Assembly (NCBI GenBank): GCA_013398055.1
Contig: VZRS01012069.1
Span: forward strand, 347,470-411,469
Length of the DNA: 64,000 nucleotides
Direction: 5' to 3'
DNA from: Ifrita kowaldi
Taxonomy: Eukaryota; Chordata; Aves; Passeriformes; Cinclosomatidae
Part shown: positions 1-9,595 of the stretch, in pieces
Layout: every line of letters starts with the position of its first letter
How positions within the stretch are numbered: the first letter of the stretch is position 1
The notes under the pieces: model-generated
Databases searched by the model: none
What the model saw: only the letters and a program-made list of their open reading frames with translations
What the model was told of the DNA's origin: nothing
Made by a program: the position numbers and the translations under genes

Positions 1-2104
1 TTTTACAGCCGTGCTTTAAAGTTCCCCTTAAAAATTACTGGCAAGGAAGGAAGTTCTGCATAATTTTAGCACTCAACATCTGAAAAAATTAGAAATGTCC
101 CAACTGTTCTCTGAGATGTATAAAAGAACAGTTGAAAAACTTACAGTTGACTGGTGCTACCTAGGTTACCCGTCAATGGCATTGAGACTGGTATATTATT
201 AAGAGAGGTGTATGATGGGAATTGGTTTATTGTGCTGATCCATAGTAACCAACTCCTGTTCGTCCATCATTTATCTCTCTCACCAGCGACATATGGGTTT
301 GTCTATTCACACTCTCAGCATTCTCTCTGCTCCAACAAACAGTCAGCCTTTTCTGCTGGGATAAGGAGATTTTTTAGTTACATCCATTATGTGCGTATCA
401 ACATTTATGGCAGGAAGATAATTGCCAAAGAGCTCAGGGGGATAAAAGCTCCCTTTTTATAACACAAACCCCCTTAAAAAATCAATATTGATATAAAACA
501 GTTCAACGCAAAGCCTTGGCGTGTCTTCTGTATCCCTCAGTTCAGAATGTTTTGTTTTGTTTTTTTAAACATAGCAAGTCAGACTGGAACATCAGGTAGA
601 AAGCCTTCATAGTGAGTTACACCACTGCTCTTCCCACAGAGGATGATATAGCAGTGTGCAATATTAATTGTTCCTCAAAGAAGTTTGCAGCAAATGTGTC
701 AGATATAAAGAGGGCCCCTTGGAGAGGTGCCAGCACCATTTAAACAGATTTAACTATCTTTATTTGGAGACCATACCAATTACTAATGAATCGTAACTTA
801 CAGTCACCTTCGCCTAAATGCTGAAAAATGCTGACACAGCCAGCACCAGGGAACAATGAAAACCTGGGGATTCTGCCCCTTTCCCTATTTCAGGAGCTCA
901 ACCTTCTACTACTCCATCCCCTGGTTTGGATAAACCCATTTGTCACAGCTTCTACAAGATTTACTTCACTTTCCCATGGCTATGTACTCATAAAAGTTAT
1001 TTTAAGGCGACTTTCATCAGAGTAGCAAGTGACATAGAACATTTATTGATTAAATGACTGGGAACCAGTGAGTTGCACTGTACTTAACCTACAGGACGAC
1101 TTAGGGATTTTACTTACTGTTATTCTTGCCCTTGTGTTTCCTTCTGCCTCCCTAACTTTTGTCTCTCTCATGACGCCCATTCTTAGGTCAATTCTTGTCC
1201 TACAGTCACACCCAGGCAGGTTAGTGACCACTTAAGTCAGGGCAAGAGTGTCAGCCTGACACCTGAGATCATGAACTCTTCCAGTAAATCTTCCTGCACG
1301 TTCAGAAATCATCTAGCACAATAGCTCCCCAATCCCATTTTAAATCTCCAAATGCTACCACACCGTAACGTTTACAAAAGGGTCAGTCAGAAAACAAAAC
1401 CAAAACCATTGTATTTATTAAACACTCCTGCCCGTGTTAAGAGGAAGTCATACAAAAGAAATTTTTAAAAATATAAATGCCTCCTTCAATTACTAATACC
1501 TCTCCAAACCCTCTAACAACTACTTAAGCTTTAAAAAAATCCAAGACACTTTACAGTTCAAAATACTTAGTTACAAGGGACCAAAAGCAAAGCCCTGTCA
1601 ATATATGCCTTTCTGATTTTGAAGTATTACTTAAAAGGAATAAAAAGAGAGTTGAAAAACCACGTGTAATAAAGAGAAAAAAAACCCCTCTGAAAATAAA
1701 ATGCTGAATTAAATTTGAGCTGCTCAATTGTGAACACTGAACAGCTTTTCACTCACTCGAGGGCTGTTAACTGCATGTTACCTGCCTTACAGTACAGACT
1801 ATTTGTTTTTTATCCCTGAGCAACAGACTATTTCCTGGTTGAGTTTAAAAACTCTGTGACGTTCCAATATCAACCCACACATGTGTGTCACTGTCAACGT
1901 CAGTGGCAGGAAAACATTAGAAGTCACCCCCTGCTAATGCTTTCCTAACATGGAATTTCCTTGTACCTCGTCCCCCAGCCCACCTCCTCCTTCGGCTGAA
2001 AGCATCCTTCCCAAAGTGCATTTTTTTTCTCTCTTCTAAACATATGGCAGGGAGAGAGAACTGAAAATGGGCAGTGCCAGCACTAGATCGCTGCTTTTTT
2101 AGGT
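1..2104. other. AT-rich flank without recognisable gene
   Basis: This stretch lies left of the CpG island. It is AT-rich with frequent stops in all frames, and I see no protein family, RNA gene or transposon signature in it. If the candidate minus-strand first exon at 3982-4035 is real, this DNA would lie in that gene's first intron. The open frames here (the longest is about 100 codons, at 154-462) have no recognisable domain and no supporting context. Confidence 0.6.
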
Positions 2105-2603
2105 GCTCGCGTGTAACTTACTCAAACTGCTCTCGCTGCCTTTCACTCGGCGAGCGCGGCCGCAGGGAAGAGCCCCCCGTGCGCGGGGGCTTCCCCCCTC
2201 TCCCCGGGGATAGGGTTCCCCCCCGGGCACTACCAGTGCCTTCCGCCACCGCCGTTCTCCCGGCTCGCAGCTCCTCCCCGGGAGCACACAGGGCACGTCC
2301 CGGGCAGCCCGGTTTGGGGGCGGCGGGGCCCCGCTGACCCAGGGATGCCGGTACGCCTGGGGGAGCCCGGGGCGGGGGACAGCACCCAGCTGCCGGGACC
2401 GGCAGGTTGAAGGCCGTTCCGGCTCCCTGTCTCCCGGAGGCACCATATGGTCCATCTTGCACATCAGCAGCTTTATTTCCCCCTCAGCTCGGCCCAGAGG
2501 GGGAGCACCGGGAGCAGCAGCCACCCCCTGCCCCCCAGCCCCCCGGGGCACCGGCATTAGGCATTACCCGGGGATTACGGGGCTAAGTAGGGGAAGACTC
2601 ACG

Positions 2604-2611
2604 TTATATAA
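2604..2611. promoter_or_regulatory. TATA-box-like palindrome TTATATAA
   Basis: TTATATAA sits inside GC-rich DNA, where such an AT octamer is conspicuous. It is a perfect palindrome, so it could position transcription in either direction. For rightward transcription the start would be expected about 25-30 bases downstream, close to the assembly gap at 2652. No initiator or exon can be confirmed, so this is a sequence match only. Confidence 0.35.
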
Positions 2612-2651
2612 CCGGGGGAGCGTTCCGCCCTCCCGGCGCTCCCACAGCCCG

Positions 2652-2670
2652 NNNNNNNNNNNNNNNNNNN
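2652..2670. other. Assembly gap, 19 N
   Basis: A run of 19 undetermined bases lies within the CpG island, flanked by GC-rich sequence (cacagcccg on the left, aggaaatcaa on the right). Such short gaps are typical of GC-rich DNA that sequences poorly. Any start site or exon crossing this point cannot be judged. Confidence 0.99.
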
Positions 2671-2993
2671 AGGAAATCAAAGCCCGTTTTCTTCCCAGAA
2701 ACGGCCGTTCTCCCCGGGATCCCTCCGAGTCACCCTGGCGACAACCCCCCTCCAGCCAAAGATGAACAAAAGCCGCGGTGCCCCCGGCCCCAGCGCTCCT
2801 ACGGGCCGAGCAACAGGCCGGGAGAGGCGGCGGAGGAGGGACCGGGAGGAGGGACCGGCTATTGACGGGGGAGAGGGGCAGCCCCTGCCTTGGGGGGGAC
2901 GTGGGACCGAGCCAGCGAGCGCCGTGTTTACCCTGCCATTGCTCTGAACCCCGATCTTAATCACAGCATAAGAAACCAAAACAGTTTAAAGCG

Positions 2994-3003
2994 TGAGTCA
3001 GCA
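2994..3003 (+). promoter_or_regulatory. AP-1 / MAF-type site TGAGTCAGCA
   Basis: TGAGTCAGCA matches the core AP-1 heptamer TGAGTCA plus the GCA extension recognised by MAF/NRF-type bZIP dimers. It lies inside the CpG island, where such a site would be plausible in a promoter. A ten-base match can occur by chance and there is no functional evidence. Confidence 0.3.
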
Positions 3004-3508
3004 CGCGTTTTGTTCACGCGTTCTGTTCCGAACACACGGACGGTCCGGCAGCGAGCGGCGGAGGCGCCGCGCCGGCAGCAGCGCCCGCACTCGGGGCTGT
3101 TCCCGCACACGCGCGCCCGCAGCTCGGGGCTCAGCGCCGCGCTCCACGCTCCCGTCAGGAATAACCCAGGGCTCCTTCGGGGCTCGGCCGAGCCTTTTGT
3201 TCACAATCCTGCCTATCGAACGTGCGCTTCAGGCTCCCAAAATAACCAGGCACGCGGCTGCCAACACAAATACCAGGAGTTATGAAAAAAATGATACTAG
3301 AGGGACCAGCGCTAGCCCCTCCACGCGTGACACCCTCCCGGCGGAGTCCCCGGGCGATGACGGGTTTATCCTCCGCTGCCTGTCTGATCCAAGTTTAGCT
3401 GGAAATCCCCGGACGATGGCTGAGCCGGCCCGGCCGCACTGACACGGGAACCCGCGGGCTGGCGGCGCCGGGCGCACCGGCGGGTCCCCGCTCCCGCTCG
3501 CCCCCGAC

Positions 3509-3552
3509 AGCATCCACCGCCTCTTCCCGCAGCATCCACCGCCTCTTCCCGC
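3509..3552. repeat. Perfect 22-bp tandem duplication in CpG island
   Basis: Two identical 22-bp copies (3509-3530 and 3531-3552) begin agcatccacc and end cttcccgc. They are followed by agc, the first bases of a third copy. This looks like a recent slippage or unequal-exchange duplication in GC-rich promoter DNA. Its length is not a multiple of three, which argues against a conserved reading frame through it. Confidence 0.9.
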
Positions 3553-3981
3553 AGCCCAGCACGTCACCACCCGAGCAATGACACAGAAACCCACGGAACG
3601 TCCCCCGCTGCCGCTCACTGGCTGCCCCGCCGCCGTGCCCGGGACCGCACCGCACCGCAAATCACCTTCTTCACCACCATTTTAAAGCCCACGGACCCCC
3701 TCCCTCCTGCCCTCCTCTCCGTGGTCAGACCTCAACTCTGACCATAACGGAGGGCGAAATTCCCCCCTCAAGTTTCTGTCCCCTTCCCTCCGGCGGCCCC
3801 GGCACACGGGACCCGCGGGCACAGCGAGCCCAAGGTGGGCACTTTCTTGAACCGCCCCTGCAAACTTTCCAGCCTGGCTGCGACCGTGCCGAGCCCGGCG
3901 AGCAACTGTTCCGAGGGTGTTTAAGTCCTTTTAAACCAGCTCCTACTTTCTCAGCCCATATCGATTTCAAATGCTACTTAC

Positions 3982-4035
3982 TGGAATATGTGGCTCCATC
4001 CGTGGTGCTTCTACCCGCTGGGAAACCAGCAGCAT
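3982..4035 (-). CDS. Candidate first coding exon of an unidentified gene
   Basis: Reading leftwards on the minus strand from 4035, an ATG opens 18 codons, MLLVSQRVEAPRMEPHIP. A strong splice-donor match, CCA/GTAAGTA, follows with its GT at 3981-3980. An in-frame TAA lies eight codons upstream of the ATG, so this ATG would be the first in its frame. Without splicing, the frame stops four codons past the donor. The exon would end in phase 0. It sits immediately beside the large CpG island, as first exons often do. I do not recognise the peptide as the start of a known protein, and no second exon can be seen because the gene would continue out of the window to the left. A chance ATG-plus-donor pairing, or a non-coding first exon, are real alternatives. 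Confidence 0.3.
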
Positions 4036-4300
4036 CTTGGACTGGGGATCAACCGGCTTTTAGATCCACTTTGGCTGTATTGAGCAAACCCAGCGCCGCA
4101 GAGGACTCGCAGCCTGTTTTCTCCTTTTAGGTTCCAGACAAGTTCATCCTGGCGTTGCAGTTTGCTAATGATTCACTGTCTGTCTCGATCTGCTCACTAC
4201 ATTTCCATCAACCCACAGCTTCCTCACTTAGAAGGTGGAGTTTGTGGGGTTTAAGTTACTGATAGGCATATCTAAGTGCTGTGTCACTCAAAGAGGAGGA
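4036..4300 (-). other. Possible 5' untranslated region of the candidate exon
   Basis: This moderately GC-rich stretch lies between the candidate ATG and a CA/GT-rich tract. If the minus-strand exon is real, transcription would probably start in or just beyond this block. I see no convincing TATA box on the minus strand here, and the start site is unknown. The assignment depends entirely on the neighbouring exon call. Confidence 0.2.
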
Positions 4301-4347
4301 GACACACACACACACTCACACACACAGACCGCACACTCACACACACG
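4301..4347. repeat. Imperfect (AC)n microsatellite
   Basis: An interrupted AC-dinucleotide tract, with actcac and agaccgc interruptions, lies just outside the CpG island. It is the most alternating purine-pyrimidine stretch in this part of the window. Confidence 0.9.
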
Positions 4348-5692
4348 AACGGCTCCAGGCTTAAAGGGGAAGTAACACTTTCTTCTCTACAGAAACTGGA
4401 CACCTCACAGATCCAAGGATTTAAATTTTTTTTTCTCCGTTCATGAAGGCGAAAATTAACCAGCCTACGGTCAAAATTTTAGCACAAAAAAAGCTGCTTA
4501 GAATGTTTAGCACCTTCCTTGTAGAGCTTCAAGTTCATTTAGTACAAAGTCGGATAGGTTAGAAAGCTACTGGCAATTAATAGGTTTATTTTTCCTTCCA
4601 AATCAAAGTGCTCAAATCACTGAAAAGAGAGCCCAAAGCATGAAGTGTAAAGGTTTGAGTTATTCTTGCAGAGTGCAGTTTCCTGTCCCTTTGTGACATA
4701 TGATATTCAGCACTCTTAACACAAAAGGGTTAAACTCATCTCACACAGGTGAACCCAGGTTAGCAAGAAGGAAACAGCAGAGTTGTTTCATTTTCATCTT
4801 TTATGCTATGTACATGTCTTTTTGAAGACAGACACAATTCCAAATAGAGAGCTCCCATAAAGCCGCGCACTTCTCATATGACTATAAATGTGCTTGCTAC
4901 AAGCTGCAACCTCTGAATACTAATTTTGATAGACCATCAACTGAAAGCTGAGAACCTATTCAGACCTCCTCTTGGACTGTGCAGAAAGAACTGGGAAGAG
5001 CAAGCTGCAGGCAGCTAGGAGAGCACACTGGGTCCACAAATAATTGCTGGTATAATTTCATTTTATTACCTTGCTAAATCACTACAATTGTCACTCCTGT
5101 CCTCATAGATTGGAGGTGCTAGAAACCATGTCCCAGTACATTGACTCAATGGATGAGCTGCGGAAGACTTAGTAGCATTTGTAAGAAAAAGTCTGGTTTT
5201 TAAAATCATTCCTGAAATAGTGACATTAGTAAATTATGTTCTGTAAAATTAGGAAGAAAGTAATTTGAATACAACCCCTTTACTGTAACCAAATACATGA
5301 AAGTGGAGCCAGAATCTGGCCTTGCTTTCCTGAAAGTTTTCCAGACAGCAATCACCTTCAACTTGCAGTACTTATAGACCTCCAAACCCATCTTTGTACC
5401 CCAAGCTAATAAATATTGGCAATATCAGTTCATCAACAGAGAAACACTGGCTTTCAGCTTTGCTGAAGCCTCTGGTTTGCCTGTGACAGCTGTAACAATG
5501 GGCCTGCTTTCCTGAGCAGTATTTGTGGTATTTTAGTTTGCATTGTTTGGAAACTTATTGGTTTGCTTTTCTAGTGCTTTTGCCTCCTATATTATTTAAA
5601 ATTACTTTGATCTGTTTTGTCAACTGAAAATAAAGAGACACAAAAATAATAAACTTTTGTGGGTGTAAACACCCTGAGTTCTACAGCTTCTG
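4348..5692. other. Gene-free AT-rich interval
   Basis: No coding exon, RNA gene or clear transposon is recognisable. Reading frames are short. The sequence returns to the AT-rich composition seen across the rest of the window. Confidence 0.6.
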
Positions 5693-5764
5693 AGGGCCAG
5701 ATCTCAAAAGGTTTCAGTGTCTAAGGGGGTTGTATCAACACCTGATATTTGGGTCTGCTGGGCT
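5693..5764. mobile_element. Decayed palindromic DNA-transposon relic
   Basis: The segment opens with gggccagatctcaaaagg and closes with atttgggtctgctgggc. The two ends are imperfect inverted repeats around a short centre. This matches the pattern I recall for small palindromic non-autonomous DNA transposons of sauropsid genomes, which begin with gggccagatcct and end with its complement. The copy is heavily mutated and has no coding capacity. I infer the family from memory. Confidence 0.5.
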
Positions 5765-8346
5765 GCCCAGACCAAGTCTACAACCCCGCCCTAGGTGCTG
5801 AGGCCCAAACATAGCATTAGGGCATCAGCATGGGATCTAAAAGAGCCAACATGCTGAGCAGGAGTCACCTAAAAGGAGCAGGCTCATTGAAGATGCGCAT
5901 TCATCGTGCTTGCGTTAAGCTCCGCCTGGAAGGAGGTGCCACCGTCCGCCCAGTGTGCACTGTCAGAAACCCTCCCCTGAAGATACATGTGTGTGTAAGA
6001 GCTCCCGTCTTTCTCCCTGGAGAATTTTGGACAAAAATACATATGTGTGGAACACGTGGGGCACACAGGGATTCACATACACTGTAGCTGGACCTACTGA
6101 CGACACCACGATCAGATGATGAACAGTGGGCCCATGTCAGTTTTTCTACGCAGCCCCTTCAGTGCACACCAGTTATTGTCATGAAGTTTTGTCATTTATG
6201 ACTCTTGCCAGACATCTGAAGTTCCTGACAGATGACAATACTTCCTAAGAACTGTCATTTGCTTTGTTCACTCTATAAAACTAGACCAAAGGCCTTCCCC
6301 AAATGGAAGATGACATGAGTAGGGTGAATAGGAGTCCTGTCTGTGCCTGCTCTGCAGCAGAAATGATGCTGCTGCCTTTAGTTGCCAAGGGGATCTGCTT
6401 GCCAGGTAGTGGTTTGTGTTCTCCTCTGTGGGCTGGGGTGTGCTCTCAGAGGGAAATCAAATCAAGACACTTTTAGCAGTTAGTCCACTACAGAAATGTG
6501 GCAACATTTTCTTTTCTGAACCTGCTGGCTTAAGCCGTGCAGGCTCTGGATGTCGCTCCAGCAGTTCAGTGCCAAGTGTCCCCATGCTGCCAAACCTGGT
6601 GCACTGGGCTGATTGGCCTGGGTGGTATGTGCTGGGATGCTCAACAGTGGCAAGGACAGCTTTGGGTGTGCTCAGATGCCTAATTTCAGGCAGTGTGAGC
6701 ATTTAACAAATCGCTTGCAGAGATCACTCATTTTCAGCGATGGGTAATGGCTAAGCAGGGGATTTCAGGGCTGCAGTTTTGGTCTTTGGTGATTAAATTA
6801 TGAGCCCTTTCTTTAGGCATATTTACTCTAGCTGACCTGGGGGAATCCCTGGCTGCTCTGGAATCAATAACAGAACTTTCACTGGCTTCTTCAGGGCAGT
6901 ATTTCATCTTCCCAGTTTAGGCTTACCCTAAGCATTTGCAGACTACCTTATAGCTGTGCTTCTGTCCCATTTTGAAAAAGCGACTTGTAGGATTCTGCAG
7001 AAAAGATGTGATTCTAATGGCATCCAGGCTGTTATGGGCATGAGGCTTGACAAAACATATCCTAGGACCTCAAATGCTTTCCCCAATGCTGGGCAACAAA
7101 CCTGGGCCTGACTGGCTGTGATTAATCACATTCTTTATCAATTTTACAGTAGTTTGTCACATTTCATTTAGCATCTTTAATATCCACAGAAAACATAGTT
7201 TGCTTTGTTCTGTTATAACACTGTGTGATTTCTTTCCACATGGGCATGTCTTATTCAAAAGCCAGAGTCTGAGAGCTGAGAAATTATTACTTTATCTGAA
7301 AAATAACAAATGGATGAGAAGAGTGCCTTGAACCAAAACAAAACCCAAAAAACATAACAAACCAAAAATATCCCAAACAAGACCAATGTTTTTCATTTAC
7401 TCCACAGTTTTGAAAAAGCAGTATCTTTCCACCTAAGGAGAACAGATAGCTGGAAAGCTGCAATAAGCTAAATAACTTCCCAAAGTTGTGCTCACCAAGC
7501 AAAAGGATCATGCACTCAGACACAGCCTTGACGGGTTGTGTCAGTGACAGGCACTGCCAATGTAAGATGGTTAAGGGATAGAAAATAGGTTTGTATCTTC
7601 CAGGCTGGTGTGAACTAAACATGCTAAAACTGAGCATCCAGGCAACCATGATGCTGGGACTCTGTTCTCCCAGGAGAACTGTGCCCGACTTCCAGCTGGC
7701 CTCTGGTGTTCCTGACATCAGAAGGGACAACAGAAGTCCGAGCAGACAAGGGCTGCCCCACAGCACGTCTTGTATGCTGAAGGGAAGCAGCAATTGAGCA
7801 GCACAAGGATTCACCACAGATTCACTGAAGGATTCACAAATTTGTCAGTGCCTCAGAACCAGATGGGTGGCAAAGGTATGTGATGCTTTCTACTTGAACA
7901 TTTGCAATGTGAAATCAGGTGAAACCAATGGTTTGGGCTAGATGAGCCTTCTGTTGGACTAGTCAGTACTGCATTTCTTATGCTAGATCAGATCAGCAAT
8001 CCAGCTAATTCGGTATCTTGTCTCTGACCACAGGCAATAGCTGATGCTGCAGAAGACAGAAAAGAAACTTTTACTGAACAATTGCAGGACAAATTGCAGG
8101 TAGTGGTGCAAGTTTCTTTTTAAGCAAAGCCAACCTGTAATTGGCTGATGCTCAGAACCAGGCAGGCTCATGTCCTTTGTGTACTTCCCCATAGGACACT
8201 GTAATATACTGGGGATGAAATCCCTAATGCATGCACACTCTCAATTCATTTCTGAAAGCCACAATACCCTCAGCATCAGTAACATCGTGTTGAGTAAAAC
8301 AGCATCTCAGGTCATTTCTGAATGTGTTTAATTGCATGTCCTTTTT
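5765..8346. other. Gene-free interval
   Basis: I see nothing recognisable here. The longest open frame is on the minus strand at 7287-7817. It translates to a leucine- and phenylalanine-rich sequence with no known domain, and it has neither CpG island nor splice context, so I treat it as chance. Confidence 0.55.
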
Positions 8347-8645
8347 CATAGAATCAAACCATTCTTTGATGCTCTGGTTTGGGTTGGATGGCAGCTTAAA
8401 GGCCATTTACTTCCAACTCCCTGCCATGGGGAGGGACACCTTCCACCAGACCAGGTTGCTCAGGACCCCATCCAACCCGGCCTTGGACACTTCCAGGAAT
8501 GGGGCATCCCCAGCTTCTTTGAGCAACCTGTGCCTCAACACTCTCACAGTAAAGAAATTCTTCCTAATATCTAATCTAAATCTACCATCTTTTGGTTTCT
8601 CTCTTTTCAGTCCTATCAATACATTATTTTTTCCTACTAGAAGTA
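8347..8645 (-). mobile_element. CR1 LINE, 5'-truncated 3' end
   Basis: On the minus strand this ends with the typical CR1 3' tail. It contains the motifs ggtgtccctccccatggcag, ttggatgg and aaccattct-like ends, finishing in gattctatg. The body includes the usual 'ttaggaagaatttctt' and 'gaggcacaggttgctc' segments. CR1 copies transpose by target-primed reverse transcription and are mostly 5'-truncated, as here. No open reading frame is kept. The right-hand boundary is approximate. Confidence 0.93.
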
Positions 8646-9404
8646 TATGGGAAATACCTGAAAATAGATAAATTGCATCAATAAACAATTTTAATTTACT
8701 CAGTAATGCTCACTACATTGAGTAATTATATAAGTCCTTTAGAAAAATATATGTATATGTGTATATGTAATGGTTAACGTATCAATTCTATTTTTTTTTA
8801 AATGTTACTTTTAGGAAAATAAGCTCCAAGAAAAAAAGCTTTTGATTGTATCCAGTTAACTAAAGGGTTTCAGCATGGTCTTCATTGGACATCAAAGAAG
8901 AACACGGATGATCAACTTTTCACAAATCCTTCAACTTTCGTAAGTCATTATTTATATGAGTTCCCATGGAAGAGGGTATAGGCAAAATCATCAAAGAATG
9001 GATGGCCATATTAAATTTCAGTGGGTACATGAACTACTTTAGAAAATTATAAAAATTAAAGTGAAATACAATTTTAAAATAGAAAGAAAAATAAACACCA
9101 ATCTAGTCTCTATGCTTAGGAGTTAAGAGATGACAACTCTATGAGTAACTTCTTCATATTTTCAGAAAGGTACATAGCATAAAGTGTCTGTCTTCTACTA
9201 AAGTATCAGTTAAAATCAAGTTGTTAATGTCTGCTTAGTGGTCAAATGCTTGTTTCAAATTGATGTCTTTTGAACTCAATTTTTAAACTCAGAAATCAAT
9301 TATTTGCACAGCTCAGATATCCACTTAGGCACATGCTAACATTATGTATGAGTCTCATAAATGGAAGGGATTACCCAAGTGCTGAGGGAAGCACACAGAT
9401 GATC
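8646..9404. other. Short gene-free interval between two CR1 copies
   Basis: AT-rich DNA with tatatgtatatgtg-like short runs near 8750. No gene or other repeat is recognised. Confidence 0.55.
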
Positions 9405-9595
9405 AGGGCGGTGAAATGCTGACAGGTTGCTCTGAGGGTTGGTGGATGCCCCATCTCTGGAAACTTTCAAGGTCAGGTTGGACAGGGCTCTGAGCAACCA
9501 GATCTAGTTGAAGATGTCCCTGCTCAGTGCAGGGGGTTTGGATCAGATGACCTTTAAAGGTCCCTTCCGACCCAAACCATTCTGTGATTCTATGA
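9405..9595 (+). mobile_element. CR1 LINE, 5'-truncated 3' end
   Basis: The plus strand shows the last part of a CR1 element: ggatgccccatctctgga, ggtcaggttggacagggctc, gatgacctttaaaggtccct, then acccaaaccattctgtgatt and tctatga. These are the classic 3' end motifs of avian CR1. The copy is only about 190 bp and non-coding. It lies in the opposite orientation to the CR1 at 8347-8645. Confidence 0.95.

Larger units (their letters stand above)
2105..3965. promoter_or_regulatory. Large CpG island, probable promoter region
   Basis: Base composition changes sharply here from AT-rich flanks to dense G+C with many CpG dinucleotides (for example the gcgcggccgc-type runs near 2150 and the cgcgcc/gcgccgcgc runs at 3060-3150). 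In a warm-blooded vertebrate, a CpG-dense block of nearly 2 kb usually marks a promoter and first exon. The island contains a TATA-like palindrome, a 19-base assembly gap, an AP-1/MAF-type site and a short tandem duplication. Many frames stay open across it on both strands, which is expected from its GC content and is not evidence of coding. The direction of transcription is not certain. The best exon candidate lies just right of it on the minus strand, which would place most of the island inside or downstream of the first exon. Confidence 0.85.

Noticed and set aside
2116..2121. Minus-strand GTAAGT donor-like string
   Set aside because: The intron side matches well but no credible exon precedes it and the exon-side bases (TGA) are poor.
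2099..2557. 152-codon and similar frames in the CpG island
   Set aside because: Open frames on both strands are expected in GC-rich DNA. The translations are arginine-, glycine- and proline-rich without motifs.
7287..7817. 176-codon hydrophobic open frame on the minus strand
   Set aside because: Leucine- and phenylalanine-rich translation with no family signature. The same DNA has overlapping frames on the other strand, and no promoter context is seen.
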